Part shown: one piece after another, positions 7,364 through 15,735 of the stretch | How positions within the stretch are numbered: position 1 is the first letter of the stretch | Layout: every line of letters begins with the position of its first letter | Source: Azospirillum sp. SYSU D00513 | GTDB taxonomy: Bacteria > Pseudomonadota > Alphaproteobacteria > Azospirillales > Azospirillaceae | Assembly (NCBI RefSeq): GCF_017356015.1 | Contig: NZ_JAFIQV010000049.1 | Coordinates: forward strand, 1 to 47,614 | Reading direction: 5' to 3' | DNA: 47,614 bases | The notes under the pieces: model-generated | Database searches by the model: none | What the model saw: only the letters and a program-made list of their open reading frames with translations | What the model was told of the DNA's origin: nothing | Made by a program: the position numbers and the translations under genes

Positions 7364-8458
7364 TCACCCGAACAGGGCGTCGATGGCGGCCTGATCGAGT
7401 GGCGGAGGCGGATCCTCCTCAACGGCGGGAGCCGGCTTGGGCGCGGGCTTCGCCGCGGGTTTGGGGGCCGCCGCCGCGGGTTTCGGCGCCGGCTTCGGGG
7501 GCGGAGCTGGCTTGGGCGCCGGGGCCGGCGTGTCGAACATGCTGTCGATGTCCGACTGGCTCGCCACGGCGGGCGCCGCCGCGGGTGCGTCGAACATGCT
7601 GTCGATGTCGGACTGGCTGGCCACGGCGGGAGCCGCCGGGGCCGGCGCGTCGAACATGTTGTCGATGTCCGACTGGCTCGCCACCACCGGGGCCGCGGGA
7701 GCCTGGGCGGGCGCCGGGGCCGGTGCGGGAGCCGCCGGAGCAGGCGCGTCGAACATGCTGTCCACGTCCGCCTGGCTGACGCCGTGGCCGTGGAGCTGCG
7801 GGCCGTTCAGCAGATGGGCGTCCGGCCGGCTGTCCGCCGGCTCCTCGGGCAGGCCGCTGATGCTGGCCAGCGCCTCGTCGCCCCAGATGCTGATCATGGC
7901 GTTGATGCGCTGCTCGATGTAGCGTAGCGCGTTCACCACCTTGCTGGTCCGCTGGCCCGTAAGGTCCTGGAAGGAGCAGGCGGTGAAGATGTTCATCACC
8001 TCCGACTCGATCTCGGTGCACAGGATGGGGTTGGCCCCGTCGGCCTTCAGCTTGCCCGACAGGTCCATCAGCCGCTCGGCCGCGTTCAGGATCTCGATCG
8101 AGGCCCGCTCGGTCGAGATGACGATGGCGTCCAGCTCGTTCGTGGCGGAGAGGATCTTGTCGCTCGCCCCGTTGGGGGGGCGGAGCGCCGCGACCTCGCG
8201 CCGCGCCTGCTCGATGGAGGCGGCCATTTCCAGCAGTTCGCGCCGCAGGACCTCGACGTGCTTGGCCGCCTCGATCACTTGGTTCTGCTGGCGCCAGGAG
8301 TCCCGGAACTCCTGGAGCATGGTGCGCACTTCCCCCGCCGCGGCGCCCAGCGAGCGGCGGTGGAAACGGCGCAGGAACGCCCGCCCCTTCGCGGAGCGGG
8401 CGATCGCTTCCTCGATGTGCTCGAACTCTTCCTCGGACAGTTCCGGAAGCGGCTCCAC
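7364..8458 (-). CDS. CheZ-family phosphatase with five CheY-binding-like tail motifs
   Basis: A 364-residue protein. Residues 1-200 are helical with the CheZ core TACSFQDLTGQRTSKVV; D165 and Q169 match the catalytic Asp and Gln of CheZ. From residue 205 the chain is Pro/Ala-rich and low in complexity, with five short acidic motifs: VSQADVDSMF (227-236), ASQSDIDNMF (260-269), ASQSDIDSMF (280-289), ASQSDIDSMF (299-308) and LDQAAIDALF (354-363, at the end). The last has the form of the single CheY-binding tail of CheZ; FliM has a similar SQDEIDALL motif. The spacers are made of PAPAA and PKPAP repeats. The gene lies 47 bp after cheY. Multivalent CheY binding is inferred. Confidence 0.85.
   Translation of the reverse strand: MEPLPELSEEEFEHIEEAIARSAKGRAFLRRFHRRSLGAAAGEVRTMLQEFRDSWRQQNQVIEAAKHVEVLRRELLEMAASIEQARREVAALRPPNGASDKILSATNELDAIVISTERASIEILNAAERLMDLSGKLKADGANPILCTEIESEVMNIFTACSFQDLTGQRTSKVVNALRYIEQRINAMISIWGDEALASISGLPEEPADSRPDAHLLNGPQLHGHGVSQADVDSMFDAPAPAAPAPAPAPAQAPAAPVVASQSDIDNMFDAPAPAAPAVASQSDIDSMFDAPAAAPAVASQSDIDSMFDTPAPAPKPAPPPKPAPKPAAAAPKPAAKPAPKPAPAVEEDPPPPLDQAAIDALFG
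7535..7780 (-). repeat. Tandem coding repeats of an SQ(S/A)D(I/V)DxMFD motif
   Basis: Four near-identical coding units lie at 7751-7780, 7652-7681, 7592-7621 and 7535-7564, separated by 33-69 bp of Pro/Ala codons. They share the DNA core TCGAACATG on the plus strand. A more diverged fifth copy sits at 7370-7399. The unequal spacers suggest growth by slippage or unequal exchange. Confidence 0.85.
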
Positions 8459-8505
8459 GCCTGGATCTCCTTGAACGCGGTCGAACCTGCCTCGGGCGCC
8501 GGCCG

Positions 8506-8874
8506 TCAGGCCCCGCCGATGACCGCCTGGATCTTGGACTTCAGCGTGTCGGCGTTGAACGGCTTCACGATGTAGTTGTTCACGCCGGCCTGCTTGGCGG
8601 CGATGACGTTCTCGGTCTTGCTCTCGGCGGTGACCATGATGAACGGGGTCGGCGCCAGCTTGGCGTCAGCGCGGATCTCCTTGAGGAGCTGGAGGCCGGT
8701 CATCGGCTCCATGTTCCAGTCGGAGATGATCAGGCCGAACTTGCTCTCGCGCAGCTTCTGCAGCGCGGTGACACCGTCGCCGGCTTCATCGATGTCGGTG
8801 TAGCCGATCTGGGTCAGCAGGTTCCGGACGATACGCCGCATCGTGGCGTAGTCATCGACGACGAGGATCTTCAT
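8506..8874 (-). CDS. cheY: CheY-type single-domain response regulator
   Basis: A 122-residue receiver domain with nothing else attached. All active-site residues are present: D7 and D8 (LVVDDYATMRRI), phosphoacceptor D52 (LIISDWNMEPMTGL), T82 (MVTAES) and K104 (YIVKPFN). The DWNMEPMTG phrase is typical of CheY that binds the flagellar motor. It is the first gene of a three-gene operon with two CheZ-family genes, so it is likely phosphorylated by a CheA encoded elsewhere and dephosphorylated by its neighbours. A CRP-like palindrome lies about 200 bp upstream. Confidence 0.92.
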   Translation of the reverse strand: MKILVVDDYATMRRIVRNLLTQIGYTDIDEAGDGVTALQKLRESKFGLIISDWNMEPMTGLQLLKEIRADAKLAPTPFIMVTAESKTENVIAAKQAGVNNYIVKPFNADTLKSKIQAVIGGA

Positions 8875-9067
8875 CTAATCGCTCCGCATTCTTCCGTTGC
8901 TGGGCCCAGGCCCGGCGTTGATTCCCGCACCGCGTGGCCCGGCGGGGGCCGCGTTCCGGCTTTGGATGGTGATGCCCTAACTCTACCGAAAAGTCACCCT
9001 TTAGAGAGGAGACTGCCCCGGACGGCGTAAACAACATCTTACCGAAGCGCCGCCGATCCCTGGCATT

Positions 9068-9083
9068 CGTGACATTTGTCACA
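9068..9083. promoter_or_regulatory. CRP/FNR-like operator upstream of the che operon
   Basis: On the minus strand the site reads TGTGA, six bases, then TCACG, one base from the TGTGA-N6-TCACA consensus of CRP-family regulators; the inner 14 bp form a perfect 6+6 inverted repeat. It lies between the M24 peptidase stop and cheY. The match is by eye and no regulator is identified. Confidence 0.45.
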
Positions 9084-9131
9084 AGACCGCCGCCGGGGGG
9101 CCGCCATCAGGACCCGCCTTCCGGAACTGGC

Positions 9132-11219
9132 CTACCCGCCGAGCGGTTCGGTCGCGTCGCGCAGCCAGGCGGCGGCCTCCCCCTCCAGGTCGGGCAGCAG
9201 CGCTCCGCGCACCCTCTCATGGTAGGCGTCGATCCAGCCCCGCTCCTCCGCGCTCAGCAGCGCCGGCTCGATCAGGGCGCGGTCGATGGGGGCGAGCGTC
9301 AGCACCTCGAAGCCCAGCATCGGCCGCTCCGCCCCGGCCGTGTCGACCGGCTGCACGGCCACGAGATTCTCGATCCGGATGCCGTAGGCGTCCGTCTTGT
9401 AGTAGCCGGGCTCGTTGGACAGGATCATGCCGGGCTGGAGCGCCACGCTGTTCGGCACCTTGGAGATGCGTTGCGGTCCTTCATGCACCGACAGGAAACT
9501 GCCGACCCCGTGGCCGGTTCCGTGGTCGAAGTCGAGCCCCGCCGCCCAGAGCGGCAGGCGCGCCAGCGTGTCGAGCTGCGATCCGGTGGTGCCGCGCGGG
9601 AACAGGGCCGTGGAAACGGCGATGTGCCCCTTCAGCACGCGGGTGAAGCGGTCGCGCATCTCCGCCGTCGGGGTGCCGACAGCCAGCGTGCGGGTCACGT
9701 CGGTCGTCCCGTCCAGATACTGGGCGCCGCTGTCCAGCAGGAACAGGCTTCCCGATTCGAGCGGCCGGTCGGTTTCCGGCGTCACGCGGTAATGCACGAT
9801 GGCGCCGTTGGATCCCGCCCCGGCGATGGTGTCGAAGCTCGATCCCCGGAAACGCTCCCCCTCGGCCCGGAAGGCGAAGAGCCGGTCGGCGGCCGCACTC
9901 TCGGTCAGCCCACCCTTGAGGGCCTCGACCGACAGCCAGTGCAGGAAGCGGGCGAGCGCCACGCCGTCGCGCCGGTGCGCCGCGCGGGTGCCGGCCAGTT
10001 CCGCCTCGTTCTTGCAGGCCTTCGGCAGGGCGCAGGGGTCGGAGTCGCGCTCGACGCGCGCCCCGCCCTTTTCCAGCCGCTCGAAGATCCAGGCGGAGGT
10101 CTGGGCCGGGTCGGCCAGCAGCTTTGCCCCGCCCCGCCCGATCTCCTCCAGCGCCGGCCCCAGCTCCTCGGGCGCACGGACGGAGACTTGGTTGCCGAGA
10201 TGCGCCTCCAGGCCGGGGACCAGCTTGCGGCGGTCGATGAAGAGGTCGAGATCGCCGCTGGCCTTCAGGATCGCGAAGGACAGCGGCAGCGGGGTGCAGG
10301 GCACGTCCGCACCCCGGATGTTGAGAAGCCAGGCGATGGAATCGGGCTGGGTGAGAACCGCCGCGGCGATCCCGTCGCGGGCCAGCTTCGCCCCGATCTC
10401 CGCCCGCTTGACGGCGGCGGGCACGCCGGCGAAGGCGAGATCGTGGGCGACCACGGGCGCCAGCGGGGCCGGCGGCTGGTCCGTCCAGACGGCGTCCACC
10501 GGATTGTCCTCGCAAGGAGCGAGCGAGAGGCCGATCCGCTCCAGCGCCTTGCCCGTCCGCTCCACCCAGGCGGCCGTGTGCAGCCGGGGATCGTAGCCGA
10601 GCTTTCCGCCCGGCGGCAGGGCATCGGCCAGCCAGTCGGTCAGCGGGTCATCGATCAGATGCTTGTAGTCGTACAGGGCCTCGGGCACCTCGGCCCGGAC
10701 CTGGATGGTGTAGCGCCCGTCCACGAACATCGCGGCGCGCGCCGATGCCGCCACCGCGTGCCCGGCCGATCCGGTGAAGCCGGTCAGCCAGGCGAGCCTC
10801 TGCGCGCGGGGCGGCACATACTCGCCCTGATGCTCGTCGCCGCGCGGCACGATGAAGGCGTCCAGCCCGCGCCGCGCCAATTCGGCCCGCAGCGCCGCCA
10901 GCCGCCCGGCATGGTCCATCGGCAGGGGCACGGCGGCGGCCTGCATCAGCGCCTTCAGTGCGCGGAGCTGGCCGGCCAGCTCGCCGGGCAGCGCTTCCCC
11001 CGCCAGGACCAGCCAGCCGTCCGGATCCTGCCCGTCCGGCGCCGCCAGCACGCCCGCCACCAGCGCGCGCATGTCCGCCGCGGTGCGGGGCAGCCCGGCC
11101 TGGTGCAGGAGGTCCGTCAGGGCATCGTCGCCCCGGTAGCGGTTGCCTTCTTGGCGGTCGTCGCGAAGCGCGCTCGGCACGGTCTGCATCCTCTCTCGCG
11201 GTGGTGGCCGGGGACCCAT
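9132..11219 (-). CDS. M24B family aminopeptidase P (Xaa-Pro aminopeptidase)
   Basis: A 695-residue, three-domain enzyme with two creatinase-like N-terminal domains and a C-terminal pita-bread catalytic domain. All five metal ligands of the family are visible: the two Asp in LLDSGAQYLDGTTDVTRT, the His in FDHGTGHGVGSFLSVHEGP, and the Glu in NEPGYY and GIRIENL. It removes N-terminal residues in front of proline in the cytoplasm, using two Mn or Zn ions. The length fits the large (eukaryote-like) aminopeptidase P group common in alphaproteobacteria. The ATG at 11219 is preferred because GAGGTGAT sits about 8 bp upstream; an internal ATG at 11189 has poor spacing. The first 50 residues are less conserved. 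Confidence 0.9.
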   Translation of the reverse strand: MGPRPPPRERMQTVPSALRDDRQEGNRYRGDDALTDLLHQAGLPRTAADMRALVAGVLAAPDGQDPDGWLVLAGEALPGELAGQLRALKALMQAAAVPLPMDHAGRLAALRAELARRGLDAFIVPRGDEHQGEYVPPRAQRLAWLTGFTGSAGHAVAASARAAMFVDGRYTIQVRAEVPEALYDYKHLIDDPLTDWLADALPPGGKLGYDPRLHTAAWVERTGKALERIGLSLAPCEDNPVDAVWTDQPPAPLAPVVAHDLAFAGVPAAVKRAEIGAKLARDGIAAAVLTQPDSIAWLLNIRGADVPCTPLPLSFAILKASGDLDLFIDRRKLVPGLEAHLGNQVSVRAPEELGPALEEIGRGGAKLLADPAQTSAWIFERLEKGGARVERDSDPCALPKACKNEAELAGTRAAHRRDGVALARFLHWLSVEALKGGLTESAAADRLFAFRAEGERFRGSSFDTIAGAGSNGAIVHYRVTPETDRPLESGSLFLLDSGAQYLDGTTDVTRTLAVGTPTAEMRDRFTRVLKGHIAVSTALFPRGTTGSQLDTLARLPLWAAGLDFDHGTGHGVGSFLSVHEGPQRISKVPNSVALQPGMILSNEPGYYKTDAYGIRIENLVAVQPVDTAGAERPMLGFEVLTLAPIDRALIEPALLSAEERGWIDAYHERVRGALLPDLEGEAAAWLRDATEPLGG

Positions 11220-11316
11220 TGCCCGATCACCTCAGGCTAGGCCCCAGCCGCGCCGCGCGCAACAGACCGGGCGGCGTAGGAGGATGCATTCCCGGCGGAA
11301 AGGCTCGGGGCCAGCG

Positions 11317-11811
11317 TCAGGGAATGTCCGGCAGCCCGGTGTCCTCCGGCAGGCCGAGCCGGGCCAGCGCCCGCTTGCGCGCCTCGCCACGCTCGATGTC
11401 GGAGACGTGCAGAAGCCCGCCGAGGCGGCGCAGCAGGTTCGCCTCGATGTCGTTCAGTTCGCCGTCGGCGTAGACCACCTCCCACAGGGTTTCGATGATC
11501 CACACCCGCCGCTCCGGCGGACAGCGGTCCATCAGCACGCTGACATAGCGGTCGAGCGGCGACACGCCGCGCGTCTCCCGGACCGCGTCGGTGAGGAGGT
11601 CCTGCGCCTCCGCGTCGTTCAGGTCGAAGCGCCGCTTGGCGATGTCGAGGATGCGGGCGCGCTCGGCCTCGGCGATGCCCTCGTCGCTGCGCGCCGCCTC
11701 GACCAGAAGGGCAGCGGCGGCGGCGCGCAGGCTGCCGTCGTCGTGGGTACGGCCGGACGAACCCTCGCCGGTGTCCGTGGCGTCGAACAGATCCTTGATG
11801 CGGTTCAGCAT
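11317..11811 (-). CDS. TerB-like domain protein
   Basis: A 164-residue helical protein. Residues about 28-150 (AAAALLVEAARSDEGIAEAERARIL, then IETLWEVVYADGELNDIEANLLRRL) show the two acidic D-G-x-x-x-x-E helix pairs typical of the TerB fold (COG4103 group). In TerB these carboxylates can bind metal; the exact role of the stand-alone family is unknown and tellurite resistance should not be assumed. The start is set by GGAGGACCC immediately before ATG at 11811. It lies in the same direction as prmA and the M24 peptidase and is separated from each by about 100 bp. Confidence 0.8.
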   Translation of the reverse strand: MLNRIKDLFDATDTGEGSSGRTHDDGSLRAAAAALLVEAARSDEGIAEAERARILDIAKRRFDLNDAEAQDLLTDAVRETRGVSPLDRYVSVLMDRCPPERRVWIIETLWEVVYADGELNDIEANLLRRLGGLLHVSDIERGEARKRALARLGLPEDTGLPDIP

Positions 11812-11918
11812 GGGTCCTCCCTGCGGCTCAGCCATCCAACAGAGATGGCGCGCCGCCGGGCAAAGACCATCGACCAAAGACCATTAACCCCAAAGGCCAA
11901 GCTTGAAGGGGCGCGCCC

Positions 11919-12815
11919 TCAGCGCCGGACGATCAGGGTCGTCCATTCGCCCATGGGGATGCGGGCGACCAGCCGCAGGCCCTGGGCGCGGTGCGCCTGA
12001 ATGACGTGGCGCTCCTGCCGGCTGAGCAGGCCGGCCAGCACGGCGTAGCCGCCCTTCTTCAGGTGGCGCGCGAGCTGCGGGGCCATGCGGGCAAGCGGGC
12101 GGGCCAGGATGTTGGCGGTGATCAGCCGGTAGGGCTTGTGTTTCCCGACGATGGAGGTGTTGTAGCCGTCGCCGCCCTCGGCCCGGATGCGGCCCTGGAG
12201 CTGGTTGATGCGGGCGTTGACGCGGGTGACGCGCACCGCCTCCGGGTCGATGTCCACGGCAACGACCGGCACGCCCCAGCGCTTGGCGACGGCCAGCGCC
12301 AGGATGCCGGAGCCGCAGCCCATGTCGAGCGCCGCCCCCCGGCCCCGCTCCCGGCGCGGCAGCCGCACATGACGGCTCAGCCGGTCGAGCGCCAGCAGGC
12401 AGCCCTTGGTCGAGCCGTGCTCGCCCGTGCCGAAGGCGGTGGCCGCGTCCACCAGCAGCGGGATGCTGCCGCCCGGCACCGTGCCCTCATGGTGGGAGCC
12501 ATGCACGAAGAAGCGTCCGGCCTGGATCGGCGGGAAGCCCTCGTAGCTGTGCGACACCCAATCGATGGGCGGCAGTTCCTCGATGATCAACTCCGGGTCG
12601 TCGAGTCCCAGCGCCTGGGCCAGCACCGCGACCCGCCCGGTCAGGCGCGGCCGGTCCGGCTCGCCGTGGATCGTCGCCTCGACCAGCCAGTTGCCGCCCT
12701 CCTCCAGCTCGAATGTGGAGACGGCGTCCGCATGGTCGCCGACCGCGTCCGCGAAGACGGGAGCGTGGGCTTCGGGAACGACGAGCGCGATGCGCCAGAG
12801 ATTGGAGCGGGCCAT
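11919..12815 (-). CDS. prmA: Ribosomal protein L11 methyltransferase
   Basis: A 298-residue enzyme. The N-terminal substrate-recognition domain runs to about residue 110 and the SAM-binding Rossmann domain follows, with AALDMGCGSGILALAVAKRWG (motif I, split here by family position near residue 165) and VVAVDIDPEAVRVTRVNA (motif II). The phrase AFGTGEHGSTKGCLLALD is diagnostic of PrmA. ITANILARPLARMAPQL supplies the catalytic-site N-I-L-A motif. It trimethylates lysines and the N-terminus of L11 in the cytoplasm. It sits between the helicase gene and the TerB-like gene, all transcribed leftward. Confidence 0.93.
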   Translation of the reverse strand: MARSNLWRIALVVPEAHAPVFADAVGDHADAVSTFELEEGGNWLVEATIHGEPDRPRLTGRVAVLAQALGLDDPELIIEELPPIDWVSHSYEGFPPIQAGRFFVHGSHHEGTVPGGSIPLLVDAATAFGTGEHGSTKGCLLALDRLSRHVRLPRRERGRGAALDMGCGSGILALAVAKRWGVPVVAVDIDPEAVRVTRVNARINQLQGRIRAEGGDGYNTSIVGKHKPYRLITANILARPLARMAPQLARHLKKGGYAVLAGLLSRQERHVIQAHRAQGLRLVARIPMGEWTTLIVRR

Positions 12816-12920
12816 GGACGGTCTTTCGGCGGTGTGCGGGCGGGGATTCTCGGGAACGGTGCGGGTTTTACCACCCGCACCGCCGGAGACAAGCTTTTCG
12901 GCGGAAAGGCCCCGATCGGG

Positions 12921-15257
12921 TCAGCCCGCCTTCTCGGCGGGGATGACGAAGCTGTCCATGACCTTCTTCGTGCCGGCCACGTCGAAGTCGATCTCCAGCT
13001 TGTCCTGCTCCACCGTCTTGACCGTGCCGTAGCCGAACTTCTGGTGGAAGACGCGGGCACCCTTGGGGAAAGGGCTGTCGGGCCGGGCGCGCGGCTCGAC
13101 ATGGAAGGCCGTGCCCTCCAGCGTCACGCCGCGCGAGGGCGCCTGCCGCCCCTGGCGGAACCCGCTTCCTCCGCCGCCGCCATAGCCGCCACCATGATTG
13201 CCGAAACCGCCACCGGAGTAGCCGCCCCCGCCGCCATAACTCCCCGCACCCGGTGCGGCGCCCGCGAACAGGCCGGTGGCCGCCTCGGCCTCGACGGTGT
13301 CCGGCGGGATCTCAGCGACGAAGCGCGAGGGCACGGCGCTGACCCAGCTTCCGTACAGGCGGCGGTTGGCGGCGTGGCTGACATAGGCGCGCTTGCGGGC
13401 GCGGGTCAGCCCGACATAGGCGAGCCGCCGCTCCTCCTCCAGCCCGGCGGTGCCGGTCTCGTCCAGCGCGCGCTGGTTGGGGAACACCCCCTCCTCCCAG
13501 CCCGGCAGGAAGACGATGTCGAACTCCAGCCCCTTGGCGCCGTGCAGGGTCATGACCGTGACCTGGTCGGCCCCGGCGGCCTCGGCGTTCTCCATCACCA
13601 GCGCCACGTGTTCGAGGAAGCCCGGCAGGTTCTCGAACTCCGCCATGGCGGTGACCAGCTCCTTCAGGTTCTCCAGCCGGCCCGGCGCCTCGGGCGTCTT
13701 GTCCTCCTGCCACATGCGGGTGTAGCCGGACTCGTCCAGGATCATGCGCGCCAGGTCGGTGTGCGGCATGGTGGTGGCGAGCGCGCGCCAGCGGAAGAAG
13801 TCCTGGAGCAGCCCGTTCAGCGAACCCCGCACCTTGGGCTTCAGCTCGTCCGTCTCGACCAGCGCGTGGCCACCCTCGACCAGCGACACGCCGCGCGAGC
13901 GGGCGGCCTGGTAGAGGCACTGCATCGCCGCCGGGCCGATGCCGCGCTTGGGCAGGTTGATGATGCGCTCGAAGGCGAGGTCGTCGTCGGGCGAGTTCAC
14001 GACGCGGAAATAGGCCATGGCGTCGCGGATTTCCTGCCGCTCGTAGAAGCGCGGGCCGCCGATGACCTTGTAGGGCAGGCCCAGCGTGATGAAGCGCTCC
14101 TCGAACTCGCGGGTCTGGAAGCCGGCGCGCACCAGCACGGCCATCTGCGACAGCGGCACGCCCCGGCGCTGGAGCGTCTCAATCTCCTCGCCGATCCAGC
14201 GCGCCTCCTCCTCGCCGTCCCACACGCCCTGAACCCGCACCGGCTCGCCGCCGTCCGCCTCCGTCCAAAGCGTTTTTCCGAGCCGCCCCTTGTTGTTGGC
14301 AATGAGGCCGGAAGCAGCGGCTAGAATTTGTCCAGTAGATCGGTAATTCTGTTCTAGCTTAATAACCTTCGCACCTGGGAAATCTTGCTCAAAACGCAAG
14401 ATGTTCCCAATTTCTGCCCCGCGCCATGCATATATCGACTGGTCTTCGTCGCCGACGCAGCAGATGTTCTTGTGCGCCTGGGACAGGATGCGCAGCCACA
14501 GATACTGGGCGACGTTGGTGTCCTGATACTCGTCCACCAGCACGTAGCGGAACTTGCGGTGGTATTCGGCCAGCACGTCCGGGTGGTTCTGGAAGATCGT
14601 CAGGTTGTGCAGCAGCAAATCGCCGAAATCGCAGGCGTTCAGGGTCTTCAGCCGGTCCTGGTACTGGCGGTAGAGGGAGACGACGCGCCCGCCGGCCATC
14701 TCGCCGCCGTCCGCCTCGCCGAGCTTGCCGGGGGTGAGGCCGCGGTCCTTCCAGCGCTCGATCACGCCCAGCACCTGACGGGGGGGCCACTTCTTGGAAT
14801 CGATGTTCTCGGCTTCCAGCAGCTGCTTGATCAGGCGGATCTGGTCGTCGGTGTCGAGGATGGTGAAGTTCGACTTCAGCCCGACCAGCTCGGCATGACG
14901 CCGCAGGATGCGCGCGGCCAGCGCGTGGAAGGTGCCGAGCCACCAGCCCTCCGGCTCGATGCCCATCAGATGGGCGACGCGCTCGCGCATCTCGCGGGCG
15001 GCCTTGTTGGTGAAGGTGACGGTCAGGATCTGGAAGGCGGCGGCGCGCCGCGTCATCAGCAGGTGCGCCAGCCGCGTGGTCAGCACGCGCGTCTTGCCGG
15101 TGCCGGCGCCGGCCAGCACCAGGACGGGACCGTCCAACGCCTCCACCGCCTCGCGCTGCACCGGGTTCAGGCCATCGAGATAGGCGAAGCGCTGCACGGG
15201 GGCGGGCACCTGGGCCGCGGCGTTGCTCAGCGGATCGTCGTAGTAAGGATCGGACAT
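12921..15257 (-). CDS. UvrD/PcrA-type superfamily 1 DNA helicase
   Basis: A 778-residue 3'-5' helicase read from MSDPYYDDP. Motifs in order: Q motif (LNPVQREAV), Walker A (LAGAGTGKTRVL, about 47-58), Ia (TFTNKAAREM), Walker B (LVDEYQDTN), III (VGDEDQSIYAWRGA), IV (LEQNYRST), V (VMTLHGAKGLEFD) and VI (YVGLTRARK). The last 50 residues (FGYGTVKTVEQDKLEIDF) form the Tudor-like tail that binds RNA polymerase in UvrD and PcrA. An unusual glycine-rich linker spans residues 670-700. It acts in nucleotide excision and mismatch repair. Bases 14321-14420 are markedly AT-rich for this gene. Longer upstream starts exist, but the ATG at 15257 fits the family N-terminus. Confidence 0.92.
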   Translation of the reverse strand: MSDPYYDDPLSNAAAQVPAPVQRFAYLDGLNPVQREAVEALDGPVLVLAGAGTGKTRVLTTRLAHLLMTRRAAAFQILTVTFTNKAAREMRERVAHLMGIEPEGWWLGTFHALAARILRRHAELVGLKSNFTILDTDDQIRLIKQLLEAENIDSKKWPPRQVLGVIERWKDRGLTPGKLGEADGGEMAGGRVVSLYRQYQDRLKTLNACDFGDLLLHNLTIFQNHPDVLAEYHRKFRYVLVDEYQDTNVAQYLWLRILSQAHKNICCVGDEDQSIYAWRGAEIGNILRFEQDFPGAKVIKLEQNYRSTGQILAAASGLIANNKGRLGKTLWTEADGGEPVRVQGVWDGEEEARWIGEEIETLQRRGVPLSQMAVLVRAGFQTREFEERFITLGLPYKVIGGPRFYERQEIRDAMAYFRVVNSPDDDLAFERIINLPKRGIGPAAMQCLYQAARSRGVSLVEGGHALVETDELKPKVRGSLNGLLQDFFRWRALATTMPHTDLARMILDESGYTRMWQEDKTPEAPGRLENLKELVTAMAEFENLPGFLEHVALVMENAEAAGADQVTVMTLHGAKGLEFDIVFLPGWEEGVFPNQRALDETGTAGLEEERRLAYVGLTRARKRAYVSHAANRRLYGSWVSAVPSRFVAEIPPDTVEAEAATGLFAGAAPGAGSYGGGGGYSGGGFGNHGGGYGGGGGSGFRQGRQAPSRGVTLEGTAFHVEPRARPDSPFPKGARVFHQKFGYGTVKTVEQDKLEIDFDVAGTKKVMDSFVIPAEKAG

Positions 15258-15735
15258 GGGGCACCCTGTGTTGGACCCCGTATATAGCATGCCCGGCGCG
15301 GCATCGAACCCCTCCCGTGCCCCCGGCCGGCACCCTGCCGCCACAACGCCGGGATCAGTGGGGAGCCGCCGGCAAGGGCGGATCTGCAAAACCGCGCGGC
15401 CTGCCCCATCGTCCGAAGTCCAGGCACAATGAAGCCCTGGCATGAGGCCTTTGGACGGACCTCCTCCCGGATGGTTTTATTCCGGCTTCGCCCTGGTTCG
15501 ACGCTCTTATGACTCCCTTCCATTCTACCCTTTTCGGGCATATGCCCATCGAAAGGCGCGGTTTGGACTTAGGAGAAATTTCACGAGCCGCGAATCCGGG
15601 GTAAGGTCATCGCAATTCGAGGCACACCCCGGTGCCGAAAGACGCGCCCGGCAACGCCAATGCGCGCCTCCCGGGGACGATACCGCAGCGCCCCAGGGTG
15701 CTATCGAGGGAAACGAACAGAGGCAGGCCGACGCC
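15258..15735. other. Intergenic region between the divergent helicase and LuxR-type gene
   Basis: About 480 bp without a supportable gene. It must hold the promoters of both flanking genes. A moderately AT-rich stretch lies at 15470-15600, but no clear -35/-10 pair was found. Confidence 0.6.

Noticed and set aside
11317..11811. A tellurite-resistance function for the TerB-like gene.
   Set aside because: No other ter genes are nearby and the fold alone does not imply this role.
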